Source: Methylorubrum populi
GTDB taxonomy: Bacteria > Pseudomonadota > Alphaproteobacteria > Rhizobiales > Beijerinckiaceae
Assembly: GCA_036946625.1 (NCBI GenBank)
Contig: JAQIIU010000003.1
Location: forward strand, 1,241,001-1,305,000
Direction: 5' to 3'
Length of the DNA stretch: 64,000 nucleotides
Position numbers and translations under genes: made by a program
Part shown: positions 54,721 through 62,340 of the stretch, one piece after another
Layout of the letters: every line of letters begins with the position of its first letter
Numbering within the stretch: position 1 is the first letter of the stretch
The notes under the pieces: generated by a model
Seen by the model: the letters and a program-made list of their open reading frames with translations, nothing else
What the model was told of the DNA's origin: nothing
Databases searched by the model: none

Positions 54721-55011
54721 TCATAGCACGTCCCGCGCGAAGAACGCGGTGGCCTTTTTTAGGATATCACGCTCCGCCCGCAGCCGGGAGACCTCCTTGC
54801 ACAGCCGGTCGATCTCGGCCTGCTCGGGCCGCATCTGCCCGTGGCCGGGGAAGGCGTGCTGCGGATCGGCCGCAGCCTGCTTCACCCAGCGGTGCAGCAC
54901 CGTCTCGTGCACGTCGAGGTCGCGGGCCGCTTGGGCGACGCTCACCCCGCGCTCCCGGATCAGCCGAACCGCCTCGACCTTGAACTCACGTCCGAACTTG
55001 CGCCGCTGCAT
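54721..55011 (-). CDS. IS3-family transposase orfA
   Basis: The 96-residue DNA-binding subunit starts MQRRKFGREFKVEAVRLIRE, with the helix-turn-helix VSVAQAARDLDVHETVLHRW and a leucine-zipper-like C-terminus (EIDRLCKEVSRLRAERDILK). A run AAAAAAG near its end is the usual -1 frameshift site that makes OrfAB. The stop overlaps the orfB start. Confidence 0.93.
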   Translation of the reverse strand: MQRRKFGREFKVEAVRLIRERGVSVAQAARDLDVHETVLHRWVKQAAADPQHAFPGHGQMRPEQAEIDRLCKEVSRLRAERDILKKATAFFARDVL

Positions 55012-55581
55012 CCTGTACCTCCGGTCTCATCATCACACCCAAACCGGGTGTCCGTGAAACCGGCAGCAGGCCAATCCGGGTTCGGCTTGGACTTGCCGAT
55101 GAGGGGCTTACCAAGGTCGTGCCGGAACATCAGGGTGGGGGCATCGGAACCCGCCTCATGATGAACATCGTCGATCTGGCAATTGCATGCAAGATGGATA
55201 GAATCGATATGGAGGCAGACGATCTCGGGCGGTACATATGGCCCACGATGGGGTTCCTTCCCGCCACAGATGAGATTTGGACCAAGGAGGTTGCACGCCT
55301 CGCCGGCAAGCGATTGGAGCGGCTTTGGCTGGGTGGACACCTCACATCGGACGACCACGAGGATCTCAGGCACATCATCGGACGTTTGGATAGGATGGCT
55401 GCGCGGTCGCTGATCGTGCAGGACATCATGGTTCCCGGCCCTTCGCCACGCGGGGGCGAGGCCCGGGTTCCCGTGGGCAAGGTCCTATTGCTTTCCAGCC
55501 GTACGACTTGGAATGCATCCCTGGATCTGAAGAACGATCAGGAAGGGCTCGACCTATTCGAGGCTTATAAGAGGAAGCACC

Positions 55582-55809
55582 ATGTCTCTCACCCAGCCCC
55601 TCGGTGACAACCCTCAGGGTCTCGCCACCTTCGATCCCATGACCGACGAGACCTACCGCGCGGTGGTCCGTCGCATCGCCGACCGCCATGCCCGGGACTA
55701 CGGACGGGCAACTTCCGAGCGAAATGTGGAGGAGGTTAGGGCGGAGACGAATTCTTCGGTGGAACTGGAAGAGGTACACGAGGAAGTCGCGCTGGCCGCT
55801 TGTCCGTGA
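55582..55809 (+). CDS. Small hypothetical protein
   Basis: The 75-residue frame starts MSLTQPLGDNPQGLATFDPM. The first 26 bases overlap the end of the GNAT-like frame. The middle (TDETYRAVVRRIADRHARDY, then GRATSERNVEEV) looks like a charged helix. No family is recognised. Confidence 0.35.
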   Translation: MSLTQPLGDNPQGLATFDPMTDETYRAVVRRIADRHARDYGRATSERNVEEVRAETNSSVELEEVHEEVALAACP

Positions 55810-55845
55810 GGAGCTTGGCTGTTCCTTATTGCTTGTAAGAGGGTC

Positions 55846-56067
55846 TATCGGGAAATTTGGGGTGATGGCCCGTTTCGTGCGGTCCGGTCTTGAGACGGGA
55901 GATTTGGGGTGGCGGCGATGCCGACCACTCCACGCCGAGCCCCTGGCGACACAGGGGCCAACACTTTCCCTGCGTAGCCGGAACGCGGGAGCGGGCTCCA
56001 TCACCTGCGACGAGCCAAACCGACCTGTCCCGGTCTTTGGGCCGTATCACCCCATATTTCCCGATTA
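55846..56067. repeat. Three related 17-21-bp boxes, possible ends of a small element
   Basis: TATCGGGAAATTTGGGGTGA is at 55846-55865, CGGGAGATTTGGGGTGG at 55896-55912, and an inverted copy (ATCACCCCATATTTCCCGAT) at 56046-56065. The outer two form an imperfect inverted repeat about 220 bp apart, with GGCCC next to each. It fills the gap before the helicase gene; no gene is supported here. Confidence 0.5.
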
Positions 56068-56107
56068 CCAAAATTTCCGGCCCGTCCAGCACTGGGTTCG
56101 CGCCCAA

Positions 56108-57988
56108 TCACCAGCCCTTGCGCATGAACTCCTCGATGTCTCGCGAGGAGATGATGCGCTCCGTTCCTTCCCAGTCCAGCCCGACGTCGTCCGCCACGTC
56201 GCGGAAGTAGCGCCGCTCGACGGGGCTACGGATTTGCTCCACCCGTTTCGGGAACAGCTTGACCGCCTCCCGGTCCTTCAGGACGGCGTCGACCCAATCG
56301 TCCTCGAATGAGTCCGGGAGTTGGCCCAACACCTTGAAGATGTCCTCGGACCGTTCAGAGAGCGCACCGTAGACCTCGTCCTCGTAGGTGCCCGCGTAGC
56401 GCAGGTTGGCGACGTGGATCTCCGACCGGGGCTGCCCGATGCGCTGTTCGAGGCGGGACGGGTTCCAGGGCAGGTCGACGTTCACCTGTGAGCCCAGGCG
56501 CTGAAGGTTCAGCCCCTCGCAGGCTGCGTCCGTGGCGGCGACAAGCTTGATGGTGCCTACCCGAACGAGGTCCTTGATGGCGTTGCGGTCCGTGCGGCGC
56601 CTCTCGCCGCCATGCAGCACGAACGACCTGCCACCGCCGGCATAGATGGCGATGGGCTGATCGCGGAAGCGCTCCGCGAGCCGTTCCGCGACGAACTCGG
56701 CCGTGTCGTAGAACTGGCTGAACGCGATCATGCCGTGGTCCGCGAGCCAGCGGTTGTCGGTCAGGTACCGGATGATAACCTCCACCTTGGGGTCCATCCT
56801 CTCCCGCGACAGCACCGCGAGGAGGTGGGTCTCGACCTCGCGGAGCGCCGCCGCCTCGTTCGGGGTGAGCGGCATGCGCTCGCGCTCCTGCGCGTAGAGA
56901 TCCTCGTCCCCATCGTCGATGGCCGACCCGCTCATCGCCCCCTGGAGCAGCGCCCGGGTCGTCGAAAGCCCGGCGGCGACCGAGGAGCCGATGCGCCGCA
57001 GCAGGATGGTCTTCATGAACCCCGCGGCCGGGCGGGTCAGCGCGTAGAGGCCGCAGAAGCGTATTGCGGCATCGTAAGCCTGGCGGAACGAGAAGCCCAT
57101 CTCCAGGCCCTCGCCGGAGAAGAGCTCGCCCGGCAGCCCGTCGCCGACACGCGGATGGACGACCACGTCGATCCGGGGCAGAAGGCCGGCGCTCTCCAGC
57201 ATCGGGCGGGAGCGACGGATGACGCGCCGGATGATGGGGTTCGTCTGGGCCACGAGCGTCGGGAAGTCCGTCCGCAACCGGCTCCTCTGCCCTTGAGAAA
57301 GCTCGTCGTAGCGCGGCCCGTCGATACGGTTGTCCGGGATGTGGCGGGCCGTTCGCACGATCCGGTAGAAGCTCGCCTCCGATGCGGGAGGCAGCGGGTT
57401 CCGCAGCAGGCCCCACTGGTCGGTCGGGTCGTCGGGCCACGGCTTCTCGCCGGTGAGATAACCGATGCTCGCGTCCGACGCCCAGGCGCGGCTGCCTTCC
57501 CTGCCGAGGACGTGCGTGGTGCCCTTGGCCAACATCGCGACTAGGTCGTGCAACTCCGCCGCCTTGAGTTGGATAGTCGTGGCCGTGCCGATGATGACGT
57601 TTTCGGAGTTGGCCGCGACGTGCTCCATGAATTCCAGGAGGCGCTTGGCACCGACCCGGGCGTCGTCCTTGCCGCTGCGGTCAGCCCTCGCCTTGTGGGC
57701 CTCGTCCAGGATCACCACACCGAAGCGGCGCTCCCGCAGGTGCCTGATCTCGCCGTCCTCGTCCCCGCTCACGATGAGCCCGGTGGAGACGATGCCGATG
57801 CGCATCGGGCAACGGGCGACAGCACTGGCATCGCCCTTGGGCGAGACGGCGAAATCCTTGGCGTCGAGCCACTGCTTCTTCGCCGAGGACCAGATGGCCG
57901 AGGGCAGGCCGAGCATGTCCTCAAGCTCGGTCTGCCATTGCCGCGTCAAGGTCGCCGGCGCCAGTATGAGGACTCCCCCGCCTGACAA
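56108..57988 (-). CDS. SNF2-type superfamily 2 helicase, N-terminally truncated
   Basis: The frame has 626 residues and starts at motif Ia (VLILAPATLTRQWQTELEDM). Motif II is VVILDEAHKARAD, a motif III-like segment is IIGTATTIQ, motif IV is GMIAFSQFYDTAEFVAERLA and motif V is VAATDAACEGLNLQRLG. Motif VI is WNPSRLEQRIGQPRS, unusual in having Gln-Pro where QRIGRxxR is common. Motif I (GxGKT) and everything before it are missing. The only start is a TTG at 57988, directly against a broken neighbour frame. The ATPase should therefore be inactive. It belongs with the argonaute-like gene upstream. Confidence 0.7.
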   Translation of the reverse strand: MSGGGVLILAPATLTRQWQTELEDMLGLPSAIWSSAKKQWLDAKDFAVSPKGDASAVARCPMRIGIVSTGLIVSGDEDGEIRHLRERRFGVVILDEAHKARADRSGKDDARVGAKRLLEFMEHVAANSENVIIGTATTIQLKAAELHDLVAMLAKGTTHVLGREGSRAWASDASIGYLTGEKPWPDDPTDQWGLLRNPLPPASEASFYRIVRTARHIPDNRIDGPRYDELSQGQRSRLRTDFPTLVAQTNPIIRRVIRRSRPMLESAGLLPRIDVVVHPRVGDGLPGELFSGEGLEMGFSFRQAYDAAIRFCGLYALTRPAAGFMKTILLRRIGSSVAAGLSTTRALLQGAMSGSAIDDGDEDLYAQERERMPLTPNEAAALREVETHLLAVLSRERMDPKVEVIIRYLTDNRWLADHGMIAFSQFYDTAEFVAERLAERFRDQPIAIYAGGGRSFVLHGGERRRTDRNAIKDLVRVGTIKLVAATDAACEGLNLQRLGSQVNVDLPWNPSRLEQRIGQPRSEIHVANLRYAGTYEDEVYGALSERSEDIFKVLGQLPDSFEDDWVDAVLKDREAVKLFPKRVEQIRSPVERRYFRDVADDVGLDWEGTERIISSRDIEEFMRKGW

Positions 57989-57990
57989 GA

Positions 57991-58428
57991 GGGAGGGACG
58001 GCATGCCGGCGCTGGTCACCGCCAGCGTGCCGAGCGCTCCGTACGCGACGCCTTCCAGCGAGCGGGCGCCCAATGCCACGCCCAGCATGGCGACCCCGTC
58101 GACTTCCAGGGGTCGGCTCCCGAAGGGGGCGATGCCACTGCCTCGCAGCGAGCCAGCGAATGCCGTCAACGAGGACGGGGCGGACGGCTTCCGGAAGCCG
58201 CCGCGCCGCGGCGGCGTAGCCGAGCGCCGCGACCTGGCGGAACGACCGTTCCGTGGGGATGCCAAACCCTTCAGCCGCGGCGACGGCGACATCGGCCAGG
58301 GGCGCCGGGTCGTCGAGGACCCAGGCACGGAAGGCCTGCGGCAGCGGCGCCTCGTCGACGATGGCGGAGGCTGCCGCGAGGGCGGCCCTGATCCCGCCGA
58401 CGTTCGGCCCGTCTCCTACAGAAACCAT
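57991..58428 (-). pseudogene. Broken gene of unknown function between the PIWI and helicase genes
   Basis: It starts at ATG 58428, inside the end of the PIWI gene (13-bp overlap): MVSVGDGPNVGGIRAALAAA, then FRQVAALGYAAAARRLPEAV and RPVLVDGIRWLA. Near 58150 the coding character moves to another frame (RGSGIAPFGSRPLEVDGVAM, then LGVALGARSLEGVAYGALGT), which reaches about 57991. There it abuts the helicase frame. I infer a frameshift and a deletion that removed its 3' end and the helicase 5' end. No family is recognised. Confidence 0.5.
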
Positions 58429-60395
58429 GGCCTGCGCATCACCGAATTGCCGAGGACGGCGTCCGGGTCCCAGTTCGGGGTACGTTCCAGGCCTGCCAAT
58501 TGCCGGGCGACCTGCTCGGCGTAGCTCAACGAGACGGGCAGCCGCGACGAGCCGAAGTTCCGCCAGGTGTGGCAGGCGAAGTTGCCGACCTGCCGGGCCA
58601 GCAACCGCATGTTGCGATACGTCGAGCGGTCGTGGAGGCGGAGCAGGACGGGATCGGGCAACCCCTGCCGCTCGCTCTTCACCTCCTTGCGACCGACCAA
58701 GGTCACCAGCCACTCCCGGTCGCCGAGGTCGACGGCCTGACCGCGCTCGGGCGCTAACTGCGCCTTGGCATCCCCCGGCGCATCCAGGTCGAAGACGGTG
58801 AAGGGATGGTCCTCGACGACGTGCACGAAGGCGAAGTCCATGCGCTTCAACCCGAGTTGTTCGACCGCCTCGACCACGGCGTCGGCGGCATCGCGCCCGA
58901 GTTGGGTGAAGGCATGGAACACGAGCCTGACCCGGTCGTCGGGTAGCCATCCGTCGTCCGCGCGGATGCGCTCGACCGCCTCGACCACGACTTGGCGCAA
59001 GGTGTCCGGCAGCCCCTCGTAGCTCACCGCCGATGTCCTGCTGTCGAGGACGTAGGCCCCCTGCGCCGTGAAGACGGTGGCGATGCCCACGACACGCTGG
59101 CCGGCGCCCCGGCGACCCCGCTTCTCCACATGGGAGCCGAGCCCGAAAACGAACTCGTGCGCGTCGCTCGGCGGCGCAGGCAGGAGCCATGGCAAGCCGC
59201 CGAGCTTGGCGTAGGTCTGCAGCGCCATGCTCGCCAGCGAGCAGGCGTACTCGAACTCCCTCATCCCGACCATCTCGACCGAGACGGACTGGACGACCGT
59301 GCCCTGCTTCAGGAACGCCGCCTTGCCCATCCAATAAGGGCTGTCCTCGTAGGGGCGGGCCATCCATTCCCTGGAGACCAGCAGTAGCGCGAGGTCCCAG
59401 CGCACGTCACGGTCGGCCGCTTCCTCGTTGGCCATCCGCGCGGCATCCGCGTAATCCTCGCCAGCCGACCCGGCCATCGTGAAAAAGCGGACCTCGGGCT
59501 GTTCCAGTCGGAAACGTCCCACCAGCCCGGTCCCGTGCGGGACAAGGCCGTTGGGCCCCTTGCTCCTGACATGGGGCAACCCTTGCAGGAAGTGGCCGAC
59601 GACCGCCTGCATCTGCTTGAGGCGCGCAGCCTCGCATACAACCGCGATCCTGAGCTTCTTCCGCCCGAAGCTCTCGCGGTCGTAGGGGCCGACCTCGTCC
59701 AGACCCTTCTGGGGCGTGTAATGCTGGGTGCCGGACGCCCCGCCCGGGTCGAACATCAGCTTCGGCTTGAAGATGGCCTCGACAGGCGGGAACCACGCGC
59801 CGTCGACGGACTGGTCGAGAGGGCCCTCGAATACGAGCGGGACGCCGTCGGCGAGTTGCATGGGTTGACGCGACAGCCATCCGAGGATCGACCGGGCGGT
59901 GCCGAGCATCTTCGGCCCGGCATGGGAAGCTGCCTCGATCTCCGCGATCTCCGCCATCACGGCGTCCGACCTCCCCTGGGTGAGCGCGGCGACCACGGCG
60001 GCGAAGTTCGTCCGGGAGGGTTCGAGGAACAGCTCCGTGTCCGGGACCTGCACCGGCCCGTCGCCCTGGTCCTCAAGCGTCAGGGTCCCGTCATCGTCCA
60101 CTGCGAGGATGCGACCCGCATAACGCAGCAGGTCGGAGACCTTGGGGTCCGGCGTCTCCCGCACCGTCGAGACGGTCGCCCCGAGCAACGGCACCCCGAG
60201 CTCGCGCAATTGCCTGACCGGTGCGTCGATGATCGTGCGGAGTCTGTTCGAACACGTGAGGACGACCGACGGGACGCCGCGGCGGACGAGCACCCGCGCG
60301 TCGAACTCCAGCACCATCCGCTTCTTGAGCCAGTCGGGCAGCCCGAGCGATGCGGGCAGCACGTTCTCAGTCTCGGGCCGGCCAGCCTCGACCAC
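58416..60395 (-). CDS. Argonaute-like protein with MID and PIWI domains, probably catalytically inactive
   Basis: The frame has 659 residues from GTG 60395. Residues 20-230 are an N-terminal region. Near 225-245, HYTPQKGLDEVGPYDRESFG resembles the GL..GPY linker before the MID domain of argonautes. The MID core has Y354, K358 and Q369 in YWMGKAAFLKQGTVVQSV, and KLGGLPWLL at 397-405. The PIWI fold follows: FVFGLGSHVEKRG, then RVRLVFHAFTQLG and VHVVEDHPF. It ends with HTWRNFGSSRLPVSLSYAEQ. The catalytic Asp positions read S421 and H494-A-F, so the DEDX set is missing. An upstream frame (60430-60738) looks like its detached N-terminus. Confidence 0.65.
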   Translation of the reverse strand: MVEAGRPETENVLPASLGLPDWLKKRMVLEFDARVLVRRGVPSVVLTCSNRLRTIIDAPVRQLRELGVPLLGATVSTVRETPDPKVSDLLRYAGRILAVDDDGTLTLEDQGDGPVQVPDTELFLEPSRTNFAAVVAALTQGRSDAVMAEIAEIEAASHAGPKMLGTARSILGWLSRQPMQLADGVPLVFEGPLDQSVDGAWFPPVEAIFKPKLMFDPGGASGTQHYTPQKGLDEVGPYDRESFGRKKLRIAVVCEAARLKQMQAVVGHFLQGLPHVRSKGPNGLVPHGTGLVGRFRLEQPEVRFFTMAGSAGEDYADAARMANEEAADRDVRWDLALLLVSREWMARPYEDSPYWMGKAAFLKQGTVVQSVSVEMVGMREFEYACSLASMALQTYAKLGGLPWLLPAPPSDAHEFVFGLGSHVEKRGRRGAGQRVVGIATVFTAQGAYVLDSRTSAVSYEGLPDTLRQVVVEAVERIRADDGWLPDDRVRLVFHAFTQLGRDAADAVVEAVEQLGLKRMDFAFVHVVEDHPFTVFDLDAPGDAKAQLAPERGQAVDLGDREWLVTLVGRKEVKSERQGLPDPVLLRLHDRSTYRNMRLLARQVGNFACHTWRNFGSSRLPVSLSYAEQVARQLAGLERTPNWDPDAVLGNSVMRRPWFL

Positions 60396-60429
60396 CAGCG
60401 GCCGTCGCTTGGTGATGCGATAGCCTTTT

Positions 60430-60738
60430 TCAGTCTCGTGCCGTCAGCTCCCGTAGGACGGCTTCGCGGGCGAGCACCGCCACGAGATACGGGTCTTCCG
60501 AAGCCGGGAAGGACTGACGCTCGGCGGGGAGGGTCGCGTCCGGCGTCAGGGGGACGACCACGATCTCGTCGCCCCTGCGGATGGCATGCACGTCGGCTGG
60601 GGCGCGGTCCAGAAGCTCGTGGAGCACGGTCCGGTCATAGGGGACCAGGGCTGCCGGGAGGGCGCCTTTCGGAATTGCGATGCGGAACGCGTTTATCGCG
60701 AGACGTGGATCCCGCCGTTCGCCTGCCCACGAAGCCAT
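60430..60738 (-). pseudogene. N-terminal part of the argonaute-like protein, out of frame
   Basis: The frame has 102 residues from ATG 60738 (MASWAGERRDPRLAINAFRI, then AIPKGALPAALVPYDRTVLH). It ends LREAVLRELTARD-like at 60430. The PIWI frame is open from 60443 (RHETEKGYRITKRRPLVVEA), so the two overlap by 14 bases, and the second has no start codon there. One indel near 60435-60445 would join them into a protein of about 780 residues. A separate small gene is possible but less likely. Confidence 0.5.
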
Positions 60739-61204
60739 GCCCGACCATACGCGCCGATTGCCGTCCAGGAATGAGGTGCCTCGTGCCGGAGAGGCGGCCA
60801 TCCACATACAAGGCCGTCCAACCGACGCGGCCCTTCGACACGCCGCGGTCGGCGCGAGCGCCAGGTTCGGAACATCCCTCCTCAAGCCGTTCCGGTTCGG
60901 TGTAGGCTGACTGGCGGCACGCCACATCTTGCAAGGGCGCATCCGGGCGGCGGCCCATGATGCGGAATAGAGGCCCCGTTGGTCTGCTGGCCTGCCGTGC
61001 CCGACGACGTAAGGATTTCTACGCTGGTCCTTGGGCTCCTACCCGAGATCGTGAGACGGGATGGGGGCCTTGGACGGGCCCACGGTCATGCCATCGCCGA
61101 CTCAGCGCGCGGCGAAAGCCTGAAGCGGATGAGACCGAGCTGTCTCTAGGCTGTCCTAGCTGGAAATGCGTCAGCAAATAGCGTCGCTAAGCCATTGTAA
61201 AACC

Positions 61205-61281
61205 TGGCGACCCCGGTAGGGCTCGAACCTACGACCTGCCGCTTAGAAGGCGGCTGCTCTATCCAACTGAGCTACGGGGCC
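61205..61281 (-). tRNA. tRNA-Arg (anticodon TCT)
   Basis: Acceptor GGCCCCG pairs with CGGGGTC (one G-T), discriminator G, CCA encoded. The anticodon stem is GCCGC/GCGGC with loop CTTCTAA, and the T-loop is TTCGAGC. The anticodon TCT gives Arg. It marks the right border of the accessory region. Confidence 0.97.
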
Positions 61282-61345
61282 GATCGCCGAAGGGGTCGAA
61301 ACACCACGCCCCGTGTCCTCGGTCAAGCGCTTGCGCCGCAGCTTG

Positions 61346-61418
61346 CAGGGCGCTCGCTTGAAGCGTTCGCCCTGATTTTTCGCAGGCCTCGGTCGCCGGC
61401 GCCCGCCTCCGCGGACAC
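61346..61418. repeat. Dispersed intergenic repeat, family R4 copy b
   Basis: Read on the minus strand it begins GTGTCCGCGGAGGCGGGCGC, continues CGGCGACCGAGGCCTGCG, and ends with the imperfect hairpin AGGGCGAACGCTTCAAGCGA. That is the same order as copy a at 37645. It directly abuts an R2 fragment. Confidence 0.65.
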
Positions 61419-61497
61419 CCTTCGCGGCCTCCGCTGCGCTCCGGCACCTCAGGATGAGGGTCGGGATGGGATGTTCCCAGTCAAACGGGCTCTCGGC
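61419..61497. repeat. Dispersed intergenic repeat, family R2 copy d (right half)
   Basis: CCTTCGCGGCCTCCGCTGCG, CTCCGGCACCTCAGGATGAG and GTCAAACGGGCTCTC match the right half of copy b. The left half is replaced by the R4 element, so this is a composite. Confidence 0.7.
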
Positions 61498-61504
61498 GGG
61501 AAGA

Positions 61505-62197
61505 TCAGTCTTCCGCGAGCACCGCGCCGATCTCGGCCGCCGCCATGCCCTGCGGCGTCAGGTAGGGCAGGAAGAGGCTCAGCACCTGCCGCGCGCCCCA
61601 GTCGATATGCGCGCGCGTGACCTCGCCGATGCCGCGGCGCGAGCGCAGGTAGTCGATCCAGTAGGTCGAGACGATCCAGGCGTTGATGATCAGCACATCG
61701 AGCCGATCGGGCGGGATCGCCAGGAGCCCGGCCTTCTGCATCTCTTCGATCGCCCGGCGGGTCAGGGCGTGGCCCTCGTCGCTGAGGCGCTTCAGGCGCG
61801 GCCTGAGCTCGGGCGCGAGGCGGAACACCACCGCCCCGTCCCGATAGAAGAAGCGCCATTCCCACATCGTGCGGAACCATCCCGCGAGATAGGCCCGGTA
61901 GCGCTCCGGTGCGTCGCCGCTCGCGGCATAGGCCGTCGCCGCGGCGCGCAGCGCCCGCTCGAACTCGGCGAACAGCGCCTCCAGCAACTGCTCCTTGCGC
62001 TGAAAATGGTAGTAGAGGTTGCCCTCGTTGATGCCCACCGCCTCCGCGATCTCCGCCGTGGTCACGCTGCCGGGCCCGCGCTCGTTGAACAGCGCCCGCG
62101 CGGCGTCGAGGATGCGAACCCGCGTCTTGAGGCGCGACCTCTTGAGTCCCCCCCGAGGAGGCGTGGCGTGCTGCGACCTTGCTCCTCGTTCCGCCAC
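61505..62197 (-). CDS. TetR/AcrR family transcriptional regulator
   Basis: The product has 230 residues. The N-terminal helix-turn-helix is TRVRILDAARALFNERGPGS, then VTTAEIAEAVGINEGNLYYH and FQRKEQLLEALF (residues 25-76). The C-terminal ligand domain starts near residue 85. The divergent neighbour is a flavin monooxygenase whose promoter carries a perfect palindrome, the probable operator. The ligand is likely a substrate or product of the monooxygenase or the following SDR; that is inference. Confidence 0.92.
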   Translation of the reverse strand: MAERGARSQHATPPRGGLKRSRLKTRVRILDAARALFNERGPGSVTTAEIAEAVGINEGNLYYHFQRKEQLLEALFAEFERALRAAATAYAASGDAPERYRAYLAGWFRTMWEWRFFYRDGAVVFRLAPELRPRLKRLSDEGHALTRRAIEEMQKAGLLAIPPDRLDVLIINAWIVSTYWIDYLRSRRGIGEVTRAHIDWGARQVLSLFLPYLTPQGMAAAEIGAVLAED

Positions 62198-62280
62198 CGC
62201 GCCTGCCTGACCCGCTGTTCCGCCTGCCCGCGGCGACCCTAGCGACTGCGCGGTGGCCTCACAATTTCAGGTGCTGCCCG

Positions 62281-62310
62281 TTGACGATTCTAAGGTGTTC
62301 ACCTTAGAAT
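62281..62310 (+). promoter_or_regulatory. Sigma-70-like promoter of the monooxygenase gene
   Basis: TTGACG (62281-62286) and TAGAAT (62305-62310) are separated by 18 bases and lie 31 bp before the start codon. Both boxes overlap the palindromic operator, so a bound repressor would block RNA polymerase. Confidence 0.65.
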
Positions 62311-62314
62311 CGTC
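62283..62314. promoter_or_regulatory. Palindromic operator, probable TetR-regulator binding site
   Basis: GACGATTCTAAGGTG and its exact complement CACCTTAGAATCGTC are separated by TT, giving 32 bp of perfect symmetry. It lies between the divergent regulator and monooxygenase genes, where TetR-family operators occur. Confidence 0.8.
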
Positions 62315-62340
62315 GCGGCGAAACCAGAGGAGCTTCGGTG

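Larger units (their letters stand above)
52449..54724 (-). pseudogene. IS3-family orfB transposase, split by insertion
   Basis: The N-terminal part lies at 54724-54318 (MRFAFIAKHRTVWPVAWMCA; up to NRKWIADFT). The C-terminal part is 52905-52449 (YIWTAEGWLYVAAVIDLFSR, HHSDQGSQYTSEPFQRLM, FYNAARRHSTLGYLSPVEFE). Removing the inner element and one 7-bp target copy rejoins both in frame as a 287-residue DDE transposase. Its start overlaps the orfA stop (ATGA). Confidence 0.88.
52419..55073 (-). mobile_element. IS3-family insertion sequence, interrupted
   Basis: The ends read inward TGGCCTGCTGCCGGTTT on both sides (52419 and 55073), then GGAC and CCGG in register. orfA and orfB lie on the minus strand with an A6G slippery run (54754-54760) for programmed frameshifting. 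An IS1182-like element is inserted in orfB. I find no target duplication at the outer ends. Confidence 0.88.
51162..55607 (+). pseudogene. Open frame split by two insertion sequences; C-terminal GNAT-like part
   Basis: Piece 1 runs from GTG 51162 to 51308 (SLPDRTRSNLFKPKAATDER). Piece 2 is 52359-52418 (DRRIYLCARSLGQ). Piece 3 is 55074-55607. Removing the IS481 element with one target copy, and the IS3 element, joins the pieces in one frame without a stop, 246 residues in all. Piece 3 has an acetyl-CoA-binding-like motif (VVPEHQGGGIGTRLMMNIVD) and GRYIWPTMGFLP, as in GNAT acetyltransferases, then an unrelated tail. An independent start at 55119 is possible. The N-terminal part has no recognised fold. 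Confidence 0.5.

Noticed and set aside
52419..55073. Target-site duplication for the IS3-family element
   Set aside because: Flanks GAG and ATC do not match; no 3-4-bp duplication could be found.
50799..61281. Attachment-site duplication of the tRNA 3' ends
   Set aside because: No copy of the tRNA-Thr or tRNA-Arg 3' end was found inside the block, and no integrase gene is present.
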